This document shows positions 46,544-55,235 of a stretch of 64,000 bases of DNA, piece after piece; position 1 is the first letter of the stretch; each line of letters opens with the position of its first letter. Made by a program: the position numbers and the translations under genes. Origin of the DNA: Schaalia vaccimaxillae DSM 15804. GTDB taxonomy: Bacteria > Actinomycetota > Actinomycetes > Actinomycetales > Actinomycetaceae. The stretch covers positions 310,001 to 374,000 of the forward strand of contig NZ_ATUX01000007.1 of NCBI RefSeq assembly GCF_000420425.1, in the 5' to 3' direction. The notes beneath the pieces were generated by a model. The model did not search any database. It saw only the letters and a program-made list of their open reading frames with translations, and was not told the origin of the DNA.

Positions 46544-47973
46544 ACCCTCCTTCTTCGAATTCGGCGAACGCGCGCAGCGGCCTCTTTTCTGGGCCGCTGC
46601 GCGCCGAGCCCGAGCATCTGTCATCGCCCGACGCATCAGCCAATGCGCCTTGGGATACGTGGCGCAGCCATGAAGCTCTTCAGCAGCCTGCGTACCCCGA
46701 CGCTCAAGAGGTACGTCGCGTGACCGAGCAGTTACGCCGTCAACCTCCTTTGGTGTTTGCTGGAGAAGTTGATGATCTGCGCAGCTGGTTTGGCGCGGCC
46801 TCGCGAGGTGAGGCTTTTGTCCTTATGGGCGGTGACTGCGCGGAAACTTTCGAAGAAGCAACAGCGGATCATCTTCGCCTCAAGATCCAAACGCTCCTGC
46901 AGATGGCGGTTGTGCTCACCTACGGTGCATCTTTGCCGGTGGTCAAGATCGGTAGGATCGCAGGTCAATACGCAAAGCCTCGCAGCTCCGACATGGAGAC
47001 CCGTGACGGAGTGACCCTGCCAAGCTATCGCGGAGACGCTGTCAACTCCTACGAGTTCACGAGCCAGGCTAGAGTGCCTGATCCTCACCGACTCATGGAT
47101 ATGTACCACCATGCGTCCTCGACGCTCAATCTAATTCGCGCCTTCACCAAGGGAGGCTATGCGGATCTGCGGCTCGTACACCACTGGAATCGCGGTTTCA
47201 CTTCGAACCCTGCCTATGTGCGCTATGAGTCCATTGCTGAAGAAATCCACCGAGCTGTTAAATTCATGGAAGCCGCAGGCGTGGATTTTGACTCCCTGCG
47301 CGAAGTAGACTTGTACTCTTCCCATGAAGCTCTACTGCTCGAATACGAGTCGGCCATGACCCGCACGGACTCCAGAACGGGGCGAGCATATTGCTGCTCT
47401 GGACACTTCCTATGGGCAGGGGAGAGAACTCGAGACCTTGACGGGGCACACATCGAATTGTTGGCTCGCGTCCACAACCCCATCGGTGTCAAAGTTGGTC
47501 CTACCACCACCGTTGAACAGATGATTGGCCTGATGGACCGTCTCAATCCTGACGGCGAAGAAGGACGTTTAACTTTCATTACTCGTATGGGTGCCGACAA
47601 GATTCGCGACCGACTACCTGTGCTGCTCGAAGCAGCGAGGGCCGATGGCAGACCGGTCACATGGATCACCGACCCAATGCACGGCAATACGATCACCTCG
47701 TCGACCGGCTACAAGACCCGGCGCTTCGAAACGATCATGAACGAAGTGCGAGGCTTTTTCGAGGCCCATGAGCAGTCGGGAACGGTTCCTGGCGGCATCC
47801 ACGTCGAGTTGACTGGAGACGACGTCACTGAGGTCGTCGGAGGGGCGCTCCACCTTGATGACGAGGGCCTGCAAAAGCGCTATGAAACGTTGGTTGACCC
47901 CAGGCTTAACCACCAGCAATCTTTGGAGATGGCATTCCAAGTTGCACAGTACTTGAGCCGTGTTGGCAAATAA
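46540..47973 (+). CDS. aroG: Class II (plant-type) DAHP synthase
   Basis: The 477-residue enzyme condenses phosphoenolpyruvate and erythrose-4-phosphate, the first step of the shikimate pathway. Family motifs are PPLVFAGEVDDLRSWF, FVLMGGDCAETFEE, GRIAGQYAKPRSS, YCCSGHFLWAGERTRDLDGA (parts CCSGHFLWAGERT), GVKVGPTT and ITDPMHGNT. GTG 46540 overlaps the pfk stop as GTGA, so the genes are translationally coupled. It converges on the PASTA kinase gene with a 9-bp gap. Confidence 0.92.
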   Translation: MNPPSSNSANARSGLFSGPLRAEPEHLSSPDASANAPWDTWRSHEALQQPAYPDAQEVRRVTEQLRRQPPLVFAGEVDDLRSWFGAASRGEAFVLMGGDCAETFEEATADHLRLKIQTLLQMAVVLTYGASLPVVKIGRIAGQYAKPRSSDMETRDGVTLPSYRGDAVNSYEFTSQARVPDPHRLMDMYHHASSTLNLIRAFTKGGYADLRLVHHWNRGFTSNPAYVRYESIAEEIHRAVKFMEAAGVDFDSLREVDLYSSHEALLLEYESAMTRTDSRTGRAYCCSGHFLWAGERTRDLDGAHIELLARVHNPIGVKVGPTTTVEQMIGLMDRLNPDGEEGRLTFITRMGADKIRDRLPVLLEAARADGRPVTWITDPMHGNTITSSTGYKTRRFETIMNEVRGFFEAHEQSGTVPGGIHVELTGDDVTEVVGGALHLDDEGLQKRYETLVDPRLNHQQSLEMAFQVAQYLSRVGK

Positions 47974-47982
47974 ACGCCCAGA

Positions 47983-49998
47983 TCACACGACATAGAGGGT
48001 GATGGTTGATCCTCGTTTCGCCATCGTTCCAGCCTGCGGATCCGTGTAGCGTGAAGTGCCAAAGAGTCCGCCTAAAACATTTTCTATACTCACCTCGAAG
48101 CCGGCATTACGCAAGATTGATAGGGCTTCGTCGCGTTGTTTGCCGGTGACGTCAGGAACCTGCACCATCTCTGGTCCCTTCGATACTGTGTATGACACGG
48201 AATCGCCCAAGTGCAAAACCTGGCCTGAGGGTGTTTCCTGGGAGATAACCGTGCCTTCGGCAACCGAATCAGAAAAAGCCTGTGAGGGTGTAGCCACGAG
48301 CCCCAATTCTTCGATGGCCGCCTGAGCTGCGTCAGCGGTTAAACCAGAGATGTCCGGCACCTCGATAGGCTTGCGTCCAGCAGATACCACCAGATCAATC
48401 GCGGTGTCATGGGGAATTGACGATCCGGCTTTTTGTCCCTGACTCAGTGTCAGTCCTTGCGCCACGTCCTCGGAATATTCCTTCTCGACACCTCCGAGAG
48501 CCAAACCTGCTTTCTCCAGGACCTCTTTGGCTTCTTCTTGTGTCAACCCGGCCAAGTCCGGCACACTCTTCATGTCGACGCCTTTAGATTCGAAAAGTCT
48601 TACTTCAGCATCTTTATGAACGGGCGCCCCACCTTCAGGCTGAGAAGAGATGACTTTTCCAGTGTCAATGTCATCTGAGAATTGCTGTTCGACAAGAACT
48701 TCGAGCCCCATCGCTTCGAGCTCAGATTGAACGGCGGAAGAGTCGCGGCCGTTCGTAGCGGGCATTGTGAGATACGAGCCTGGCCCGTATTCCGTCCACC
48801 ACCAGTAGCCTGCAGCGCCTCCAGCAATGAGGAGGACGAGGAATACCGTGAGGATACGCGGCAAACGAGACTTGCGGTGTGGCTCAGCCAGCGCCGGGGA
48901 CTTTGCAGCACCCGACGTGTGGACAACCGCTTGGGAGGAACTTTGAGTCACTGACGGCAATGCCGTAGTCAGACCCGCTACAGACAGTGCCGTTGTTTTA
49001 GTCGTACTGGAATCACGGTTGCGTGGCAATACATCCGCGCGTCTGCTGGCGATATCTTGGGGGACAGAAGCCGCGGCCCGGGCGACCAGATCAAGGGCCT
49101 CCTGGGCGTCGCTTGGACGTTCTTGGGCATCTCGGGCAGCCAATGACCCGACGAGGTCATCGATCTCGCGGGGGATCCACGGCTGAGACTGCGATGGCAG
49201 TGGGATTTCATCGCGCACATGATGCGAGGCGATTTGAAGGGGAGTTTCACCTTCCCAGGGAACAGCTCCGGTGAGCATCTCGTAGAGCATGATGCCCACG
49301 GCGTAAATGTCGGTACGTGCATCCGAAGTGGCTGAGGCGGCGGTCTCAGGGGCAATGTATGCCACTGTGCCGAGCATCGAGCCAGTAGATGACATCGAGA
49401 CTTCCGAAGCCGCGCGAGCCAGGCCAAAATCGGTTACGCGGGCAGGACCATCAGAAGGTAGAAGAACATTTTCGGGTTTGATGTCGCGGTGGATGACATC
49501 CATTCGGTGGGCAGCCCTGAGTGCTTCGAGAATGTCTTGCACGTAGCGCAAAGACTGGGAGATGGTGAAGGCCCCCTGGGCCTGTAAAAGAGCCCGCAAG
49601 TTTGTTCCGTCTACCAGCTCCATGACGAGGAAGCCCTGGCCGTGGACGACACCCTGGTCGAATACGGAGACGACGCCGGGGTGAACGATCCTCGCTGCGG
49701 ATCGGGCTTCACGGCGAAAACGGGTGACAAAGTCGGCAGATTCCGCTAGGTGGGGGTGCATGACTTTGAGTGCCACGGGCCTTTCTAGGCGCTGGTCTTG
49801 AGCGATGTAGACCGTGGCCATGCCTCCACGTGCCAGTCGCGATTCAATCCGGTAACGGCCGTCGACGACGAGGCCGATCAGGGGATCCTTGAATGCAGAT
49901 TCGACGCCGGATCCGGATTCGAGGGGATGATCATCGCCGCCCTCAGGCTCATGCAAGGGGGCGCCTTGTTCGGCAGGCTCGTCCGGGCGTACAGTCAC
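47983..49998 (-). CDS. pknL: Ser/Thr protein kinase with four PASTA domains (PknL locus)
   Basis: This 671-residue membrane kinase has a cytoplasmic kinase domain (about 48-320), with GRYRIESRLARGGMATVY as the glycine loop, VALKVM with the ATP lysine, HRDIKPENVLL and DFGLA. A juxtamembrane linker follows, then one membrane helix (ILTVFLVLLIAGGAAGYWWW, near 385) and four PASTA repeats (about 410-671). PASTA domains bind peptidoglycan fragments outside. The neighbouring Rv2175c-like gene and DAHP synthase match the pknL neighbourhood of M. tuberculosis. GTG 49996-49998 follows TAGAAT by seven bases, so it is probably leaderless. Confidence 0.9.
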   Translation of the reverse strand: MTVRPDEPAEQGAPLHEPEGGDDHPLESGSGVESAFKDPLIGLVVDGRYRIESRLARGGMATVYIAQDQRLERPVALKVMHPHLAESADFVTRFRREARSAARIVHPGVVSVFDQGVVHGQGFLVMELVDGTNLRALLQAQGAFTISQSLRYVQDILEALRAAHRMDVIHRDIKPENVLLPSDGPARVTDFGLARAASEVSMSSTGSMLGTVAYIAPETAASATSDARTDIYAVGIMLYEMLTGAVPWEGETPLQIASHHVRDEIPLPSQSQPWIPREIDDLVGSLAARDAQERPSDAQEALDLVARAAASVPQDIASRRADVLPRNRDSSTTKTTALSVAGLTTALPSVTQSSSQAVVHTSGAAKSPALAEPHRKSRLPRILTVFLVLLIAGGAAGYWWWTEYGPGSYLTMPATNGRDSSAVQSELEAMGLEVLVEQQFSDDIDTGKVISSQPEGGAPVHKDAEVRLFESKGVDMKSVPDLAGLTQEEAKEVLEKAGLALGGVEKEYSEDVAQGLTLSQGQKAGSSIPHDTAIDLVVSAGRKPIEVPDISGLTADAAQAAIEELGLVATPSQAFSDSVAEGTVISQETPSGQVLHLGDSVSYTVSKGPEMVQVPDVTGKQRDEALSILRNAGFEVSIENVLGGLFGTSRYTDPQAGTMAKRGSTITLYVV

Positions 49999-50005
49999 GA
50001 CTCGG

Positions 50006-50011
50006 ATTCTA
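50006..50011 (-). promoter_or_regulatory. -10 box for leaderless kinase transcript
   Basis: TAGAAT on the minus strand ends seven bases before the GTG start of the kinase gene, and no Shine-Dalgarno lies between. This is the usual geometry of actinobacterial leaderless mRNAs. Confidence 0.55.
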
Positions 50012-50081
50012 TGGGAGCAATGTCGCGTCTGCGGTGTGCTTGTGCGGCGTGCCTGTCAAGACGAGGCGCCAACGCCGCAGA

Positions 50082-50087
50082 TAGGGT
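50082..50087 (+). promoter_or_regulatory. -10 box for leaderless Rv2175c-like transcript
   Basis: TAGGGT ends six bases before the ATG at 50094, with no ribosome site between. It faces away from the kinase promoter 70 bp to the left. Confidence 0.5.
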
Positions 50088-50093
50088 ATGACT

Positions 50094-50441
50094 ATGAGCG
50101 AAAATAAGACTTTGCTGACTTTTGAAGAAGCTGGCCGTTTGTTGGGTGTTGGAGCCCGCCGAATTAAACAGTTGGTGCGAGATCGTATTCTCTTCGCCAA
50201 GAAAGAGGGCGGTACTGCCTACATTCCGTCGGAGATCCTTGTTAAAGGAGACAACGGGTGGGAGCCGCTGTTCAATCTGCCTGGAACATTGACCCTTTTA
50301 TCCGATGACGGCTTCACTGAAGAAGAGGCGGTGGCATGGCTCTACACAGAGCAGGACGAATTGGGGTGCAAGCCTATTGATGCGCTGATCGCTGGACGCC
50401 ACCACAGGGTCAATGCCATTGCCTCGACCCTTGCCTTCTAG
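50094..50441 (+). CDS. Rv2175c-like winged-helix DNA-binding protein
   Basis: This 115-residue protein has an N-terminal helix-turn-helix segment (LTFEEAGRLLGVGARRIKQLVRD, parts LTFEEAGRLLGV and RRIKQLVRD). The C-terminal half fits the Rv2175c family: LPGTLTLLSDDGFTEEEAVAWLY and KPIDALIAGRHHRVNAIA. In M. tuberculosis Rv2175c is a substrate of the adjacent kinase PknL, which reduces its DNA binding. The same divergent pairing here supports that link. The start is ATG 50094 (leaderless) or ATG 50088, two codons earlier. Confidence 0.87.
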   Translation: MSENKTLLTFEEAGRLLGVGARRIKQLVRDRILFAKKEGGTAYIPSEILVKGDNGWEPLFNLPGTLTLLSDDGFTEEEAVAWLYTEQDELGCKPIDALIAGRHHRVNAIASTLAF

Positions 50442-50470
50442 TGAGCAATGCTGGCCTGCCGCAGATTGCT
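50442..50470. terminator. Hairpin between convergent genes
   Basis: GAGCAAT and ATTGCTC form a 7-bp stem with a 15-base loop in the 77-bp gap before the polyprenyl synthase gene. There is no T-run, so the call is weak. Confidence 0.35.
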
Positions 50471-50518
50471 CGTCAAAAGGCCAACGTGAGTAGTGCGCGG
50501 TTGTGGACTAGGGGTTCC

Positions 50519-51613
50519 TTATGATTGTCGGTGGACAACAATCTGCGCTAGTTCGGCCAGATCGGAGTTGTCGTAAGCGTTGAAAATCGGGTCCTGTAGC
50601 GCCTGTTCTCCCGACTCGACAAGTTCCGTGATCATCTCTTCGTGGCGACGGCGGCCTCGTTCATCGATGATGCTTCGGGCTCTTGCCACGTCGCCTTCGG
50701 TCAGATGCGAGCGGCCAATGATCTTTGATAGAGCTTCGCGCTCTCCTGGGGTTGCGTACGCCCACGTTAAGGCCAGCAACACCGTTCGCTTACCTTCACG
50801 AATGTCGTCACCTGCAGGCTTGCCCGTGATCTGCGGGTCTCCAAACACTCCGAGTTCGTCATCGCGCAGTTGGAAGGCAATGCCCCAAGGAGTCAGTGCT
50901 TTTTCAAGAGCCGCTAATAGATCTGATTGTGCACCACCCGCGGTAGCCCCTAGGAGCATTGGATGAACGATGGAATACCTCGCTGACTTATGCAGTACAA
51001 CTTGCTGAGCCTTTTGAGCATCGACTGCAGCATCGTTGAGGGGATCGAGAGGAATTTGTTCACCCGCCACATCGAGGAACTGTCCGTAGGCGACCTCTGC
51101 GTGCATTTTTGAATACGCCGACATGAGAGCTAATGCGCGCTGCGAAGGCAGCTGGGAACCTTGGCGGCAGATCGCCAGCTCAGCAGCAGAAAAAAGAAGA
51201 TCGCCTGCCAAGATTGCAACTGCTCGCCCGTATTCGTCAGAGTCTCCGATCCAGCGTCGGTCCCCGTGCTGATTCGCGAAGTGGACGTGTGTCGTTGGGA
51301 CGCCGCGGCGAGTTGGAGCGTGATCAATAATGTCGTCATGGACGAGGGCGGACGCCTGGTACAGCTCAAGTGCAGCACCGAGGTCGAGTACTGGCGCAGC
51401 GGTCAAAGGCTGCTTCTGGGCTATTGAGGCGCCGAGTTGGGCCAGAAGTGCTCTCAAACGTTTACCACCGGTGATCGCAGTGTGGGCGGCCGCATAGAAG
51501 TGGTGGCCGGCCTGGGGAGCCTCGAAGGATGACAAGGCATCATCCAAAGCATGTGAAGTTACGCGATCAATCTCTGGACGCAGCTGAGCGAAGCGGAGTT
51601 TGAGAGAACTCAT
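50519..51613 (-). CDS. idsA: Polyprenyl (geranylgeranyl-type) diphosphate synthase
   Basis: This 364-residue trans-prenyltransferase elongates allylic diphosphates with isopentenyl diphosphate. It has the first Asp-rich motif HDDIIDHAPTRRG (about 93-105) and the second QLRDDELGVFGD (about 248-259), plus GGKRLRALLA near the N-terminus. Residues before the first motif (YQASALVHDD) fit short- to medium-chain products, but the exact length is not readable. M. tuberculosis idsA2 (Rv2173) is in the same neighbourhood. ATG at 51611-51613. It diverges from rpoD. Confidence 0.9.
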   Translation of the reverse strand: MSSLKLRFAQLRPEIDRVTSHALDDALSSFEAPQAGHHFYAAAHTAITGGKRLRALLAQLGASIAQKQPLTAAPVLDLGAALELYQASALVHDDIIDHAPTRRGVPTTHVHFANQHGDRRWIGDSDEYGRAVAILAGDLLFSAAELAICRQGSQLPSQRALALMSAYSKMHAEVAYGQFLDVAGEQIPLDPLNDAAVDAQKAQQVVLHKSARYSIVHPMLLGATAGGAQSDLLAALEKALTPWGIAFQLRDDELGVFGDPQITGKPAGDDIREGKRTVLLALTWAYATPGEREALSKIIGRSHLTEGDVARARSIIDERGRRRHEEMITELVESGEQALQDPIFNAYDNSDLAELAQIVVHRQS

Positions 51614-51736
51614 GGCGACAGATTAGCCCAGCTGGATCATTGCAGCTACGGAGATTTCAGCTAATAGTCAACGCCCGTGGCCTAATTCAAGCCCTCGTTG
51701 CGTGGCATTTGGGAGGGCATCAGCGAATCTTAGGAC

Positions 51737-51742
51737 TATAAT
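51737..51742 (+). promoter_or_regulatory. -10 box of rpoD
   Basis: A consensus TATAAT lies 64 bp before the GTG start of the sigma factor gene in the divergent gap. I see no matching -35 at 17 bp. Confidence 0.55.
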
Positions 51743-51805
51743 GGTCAATTGTTTGCCGATGCGACTCATTCGGCACTACTCCTGCCCGCTCAGAAAGGGA
51801 CACGT

Positions 51806-53401
51806 GTGAGTGCATCTCGCGCCGCCAAGACAAGCGCTTCCAAGAAGACATCAGGCGATGCCGTTGCCGTAACAGAAACTGGCGAGGCTGTAGACACTGC
51901 CAAGGCAGCTGCGTCTGGTAAGACCACAGCCACAAAGAAAGCTACCGCTTCAAAGAAATCCTCCGCTTCGAGTCGCCAAACTGCTGGCTCCTCAAAGAAG
52001 GCCGCCACTTCTAAGAAGAAGAGCGCGGAAGAAAAGGTCAGCACAGAAGAGGCTGCGGCTCCCACTAAGAAGACGTCTTCTCGTCGATCAACTGGCGCTG
52101 CAAACACTGCTGCAAAGAAAGGCAGCACCTCCCGTAAGAGCGTCGCGAAGAAAAACGCTGAGCCTGCGGATGAAAAACCAGCAAAGGCAGACGATCTTGT
52201 CGATGAGACCATCGAGGACGAAGATGTTGATGTCGTCGACGACGATATTGAACTGACCGAAGAAGACCTCGATGTCAACGACGAAGAGGATTCTGACGCC
52301 GAAGACGACGAGCACGACGAAGAAGCAGATTCCGACGATTCTGACGAGGACGAATCAGACGATCCCAAGGGCGATGAAGGCGCCGCTCTGCGTGAGCGGA
52401 CGTCTGCGGGTATTCAAGTCAAGGGCGGATTCGTTGTCTCCGACTCCGATGAATCTGACGAACCTGTCCAGCAGGTGACCGTAGCAGGCGCGACAGCAGA
52501 TCCGGTCAAGGATTATCTCAAGCAGATCGGTAAGGTCTCTCTGCTCAACGCTGAACAGGAAGTTGACCTCGCTCGGCGCATCGAAGCGGGCCTATATGCT
52601 GAGTACAAACTTAAGAATGAAGCTGACTCGATGACCTCTAAAGAGCGTCGCGAACTGCACTTCTTAGCGCAAGACGGCCAGCAAGCGAAGAATCATCTTC
52701 TCGAAGCGAACCTGCGCCTGGTTGTTTCCCTCGCCAAGCGTTACACCGGACGAGGCATGCAATTCCTCGACCTCATCCAAGAGGGCAACCTGGGTCTCAT
52801 TCGCGCTGTCGAAAAGTTCGACTACACCAAGGGATACAAGTTCTCCACGTATGCCACCTGGTGGATCCGCCAGGCCATCACTCGCGCAATGGCTGACCAA
52901 GCGCGCACAATTCGTATTCCCGTGCACATGGTCGAGGTCATCAATAAGCTCGCCCGCGTCCAGCGCCAGATGCTTCAGGACCTGGGACGCGAACCCACTC
53001 CCGAAGAGCTCGCCAAGGAATTGGATATGACGGCAGAAAAGGTCGTCGAAGTCCAGAAGTACGGCCGAGAACCGATTTCTTTGCATACACCGCTGGGCGA
53101 AGATGGCGATTCCGAGTTCGGTGACCTCATCGAAGACTCCGAAGCCATCGTTCCAGCCGACGCCGTGTCCTTCACGCTTCTGCAGGAACAGCTGCATCAC
53201 GTTTTAGACACCTTGTCTGAGCGCGAAGCAGGCGTTGTTTCGATGAGATTCGGGCTCGGAGACGGGCAACCAAAGACTCTTGATGAGATCGGCAAGGTTT
53301 ACGGGGTCACTCGTGAACGCATTCGTCAGATCGAGTCCAAGACCATGTCGAAATTGCGTCACCCGTCGAGATCTCAGGTGCTACGCGATTACCTCGACTG
53401 A
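51806..53401 (+). CDS. rpoD: Primary sigma factor (RpoD/SigA/HrdB)
   Basis: This 531-residue housekeeping sigma factor directs RNA polymerase to promoters. The conserved part starts near residue 230 (region 1.2: [20 protein letters not shown]). Region 2 has [18 protein letters not shown] and the -10-binding [18 protein letters not shown], and region 4.2 has [18 protein letters not shown]. Residues 1-125 are Lys/Ser/Ala-rich and histone H1-like. Residues about 130-200 are strongly acidic, as in other actinobacterial primary sigmas. GTG 51806 has AAAGGGA upstream. The transcript ends at a strong terminator. Confidence 0.95.
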   Translation: MSASRAAKTSASKKTSGDAVAVTETGEAVDTAKAAASGKTTATKKATASKKSSASSRQTAGSSKKAATSKKKSAEEKVSTEEAAAPTKKTSSRRSTGAANTAAKKGSTSRKSVAKKNAEPADEKPAKADDLVDETIEDEDVDVVDDDIELTEEDLDVNDEEDSDAEDDEHDEEADSDDSDEDESDDPKGDEGAALRERTSAGIQVKGGFVVSDSDESDEPVQQVTVAGATADPVKDYLKQIGKVSLLNAEQEVDLARRIEAGLYAEYKLKNEADSMTSKERRELHFLAQDGQQAKNHLLEANLRLVVSLAKRYTGRGMQFLDLIQEGNLGLIRAVEKFDYTKGYKFSTYATWWIRQAITRAMADQARTIRIPVHMVEVINKLARVQRQMLQDLGREPTPEELAKELDMTAEKVVEVQKYGREPISLHTPLGEDGDSEFGDLIEDSEAIVPADAVSFTLLQEQLHHVLDTLSEREAGVVSMRFGLGDGQPKTLDEIGKVYGVTRERIRQIESKTMSKLRHPSRSQVLRDYLD

Positions 53402-53408
53402 AGCTCCC

Positions 53409-53450
53409 AGATCGGGGCGCGAGTCAAGCGACTCGTGCCCCGATCTTTTT
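53409..53450 (+). terminator. Terminator of rpoD
   Basis: AGATCGGGGC-G-CGAGT pairs with ACTCG-T-GCCCCGATCT (one internal mismatch, six-base loop) and ends in a T-run. It starts eight bases after the stop. Confidence 0.93.
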
Positions 53451-53554
53451 CGGTGATTGACTTCATGGTGACGAATTGGCAAAGCCTGGAGCGTAATACG
53501 TCGATTTTTGATCGGATGAGTCACGATGGACGCATGCTTGAAGGTGCGGCAGTA

Positions 53555-53872
53555 ATGATTCTCGCGATGGTGATTACGCTCATCGTCGCCGTGTCAGTGA
53601 TGGTTGGTCTTGCTCTGGTGCGACGACCAGCACAGCAGTGGCAAACTCACCTGCGCGAACAAAACGCACAATTGCACCAAAAGGGCGACCGTCCCTCGGC
53701 GCTCGACGATGTTGATCCCACACAAATGACTCTTACGAATCTTATGGCCGTGTCTGCATCGGATCGGTCCGCTTACTTTGATGCTGATCGGCTTCCCGGA
53801 ATTGACCGGATCGAACAGGTGACGGATCGTTGGGAAGCTCGTCAAGCAAACAAGAATTCTGAGCGTTCCTAA
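53555..53872 (+). CDS. Hypothetical single-pass membrane protein
   Basis: I do not recognise this protein of about 105 residues. It has one N-terminal membrane helix (MILAMVITLIVAVSVMVGLA) and a hydrophilic cytoplasmic tail rich in Gln, Asp and Arg (QQWQTHLREQNAQLHQKGDR; DRIEQVTDRWEARQ). ATG 53555 has GAAGG ten bases upstream. ATGs at 53534 and 53516 are alternatives. It lies alone between the rpoD terminator and ftsY, 51 bp before the latter, and may be co-transcribed with it. Confidence 0.55.
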   Translation: MILAMVITLIVAVSVMVGLALVRRPAQQWQTHLREQNAQLHQKGDRPSALDDVDPTQMTLTNLMAVSASDRSAYFDADRLPGIDRIEQVTDRWEARQANKNSERS

Positions 53873-53923
53873 CGCCGGCAATACAGGTGGAATGTCCCAC
53901 CCGTGATGAGAGATGATGTGTCT

Positions 53924-55147
53924 ATGGATTCTCTCGTCAATTTCTTCACCGAGCCACTGGGCATTGCTATTGCCATCGGGATTGTCGTATTGGCAATCGG
54001 CATGGTCGTCCTCGTCCTTCGCAAACCGCGCACGCCCGACAGTAGCGATATCGCTCAGCCGCAACGCGAAACGCCTGTCGTTCAAGAGGCCGACGCTCCG
54101 GCGCCCCAGGACACCTCCTCGACTGCCGCGCCCCGTGCAGGCCCAGCACCTGCGAACGAGGATCTTGCTGCGGTCCAAGCCGCCCCTGAACCCACTCCTA
54201 TAGAGGTTCCAGAATCCGTTCCATCACGAATGCAACGCCTGCGAGCTCGACTCGCAGGGGCTGGAACTTTAGGACAAGCTGTCCTCGCAGTGCTTGCACG
54301 CTCCGACCTCAAAGCGGCTGACTGGGAAGAGATTGAAGACTCTCTCCTCATTGCCGACTTGGGGCTGGAAGCTACAGACACTTTAATGACGTCACTGAAG
54401 AATCGGGTGGCCGTCGAATCCGCATCAGAGCCGGGCCGTATTCGTCAGATTCTGCGCGATGAGCTCCTCGCCCTCGTTGACCCCGCAATGGACCGCAGTC
54501 TGCACCTGCAGCCTCACTCCAGTGACGAAGGCCCACTGCCCGCCACCGTTTTGATGGTCGGTGTCAACGGAACTGGTAAGACCACCACCGTCGGCAAACT
54601 TGCGCGACTTCTGGTCGCCGAAGAAAAAACTGTTCTTCTTGGTGCTGCAGACACTTTCCGCGCGGCCGCCGCAGATCAGCTCGGCACCTGGGGCGACAGA
54701 GTCGGAGTGGATGTTATTCGCTCCGACCGTGAAGGAGCAGACCCCGCCTCGGTTGCCTTCGACGCAGTCAAAGAGGGGGCTCGACGCTCCGTAGACGTCG
54801 TCTTGGTTGATACCGCTGGTCGTCTTCAAACCAAGTCAACGCTCATGGATGAGCTTGGCAAGGTCAAACGTGTCATGGAGAAACAAGCACCTGTGAACGA
54901 AGTCCTCCTCGTCCTTGATGCCACCACCGGACAAAACGGACTCAAGCAGGCTGAAGTTTTTGCCGAGGTAGCCGGTGTCACGGGAATCGTCTTGACGAAG
55001 CTTGATGGATCAGCCAAGGGAGGGATCGTTGTTTCCGTCCAACGTCAGTTGGGCGTACCCGTTAAGTTTGTTGGACTAGGAGAGGGGGCGGACGATCTTG
55101 CGCCCTTTGACCCCCAAGGTTTCGTTGACGCAATCATCGGGGACTGA
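53924..55147 (+). CDS. ftsY: Signal recognition particle receptor FtsY
   Basis: This 407-residue GTPase docks SRP-ribosome complexes at the membrane. An N-terminal hydrophobic helix (IAIAIGIVVLAIGMVVLVL) is followed by an acidic, Pro/Ala-rich linker, an N domain (about 105-190) and a G domain with VNGTGKTTTVGKLA, DTFRAAAADQL, DTAGRLQTKS and TKLDGSAKGG. I chose ATG 53924, but GTG 53903 and GTG 53918 in frame are possible. It lies 88 bp upstream of ffh, the SRP protein it binds. Confidence 0.93.
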   Translation: MDSLVNFFTEPLGIAIAIGIVVLAIGMVVLVLRKPRTPDSSDIAQPQRETPVVQEADAPAPQDTSSTAAPRAGPAPANEDLAAVQAAPEPTPIEVPESVPSRMQRLRARLAGAGTLGQAVLAVLARSDLKAADWEEIEDSLLIADLGLEATDTLMTSLKNRVAVESASEPGRIRQILRDELLALVDPAMDRSLHLQPHSSDEGPLPATVLMVGVNGTGKTTTVGKLARLLVAEEKTVLLGAADTFRAAAADQLGTWGDRVGVDVIRSDREGADPASVAFDAVKEGARRSVDVVLVDTAGRLQTKSTLMDELGKVKRVMEKQAPVNEVLLVLDATTGQNGLKQAEVFAEVAGVTGIVLTKLDGSAKGGIVVSVQRQLGVPVKFVGLGEGADDLAPFDPQGFVDAIIGD

Positions 55148-55235
55148 AACCCACACGAGGAGATGGCCCCAGGGTGCGCTACCCTAATCGCAGTCCTCGA
55201 AATTCTTTCCCTCACATCAACCGGGAGTTCATCAA

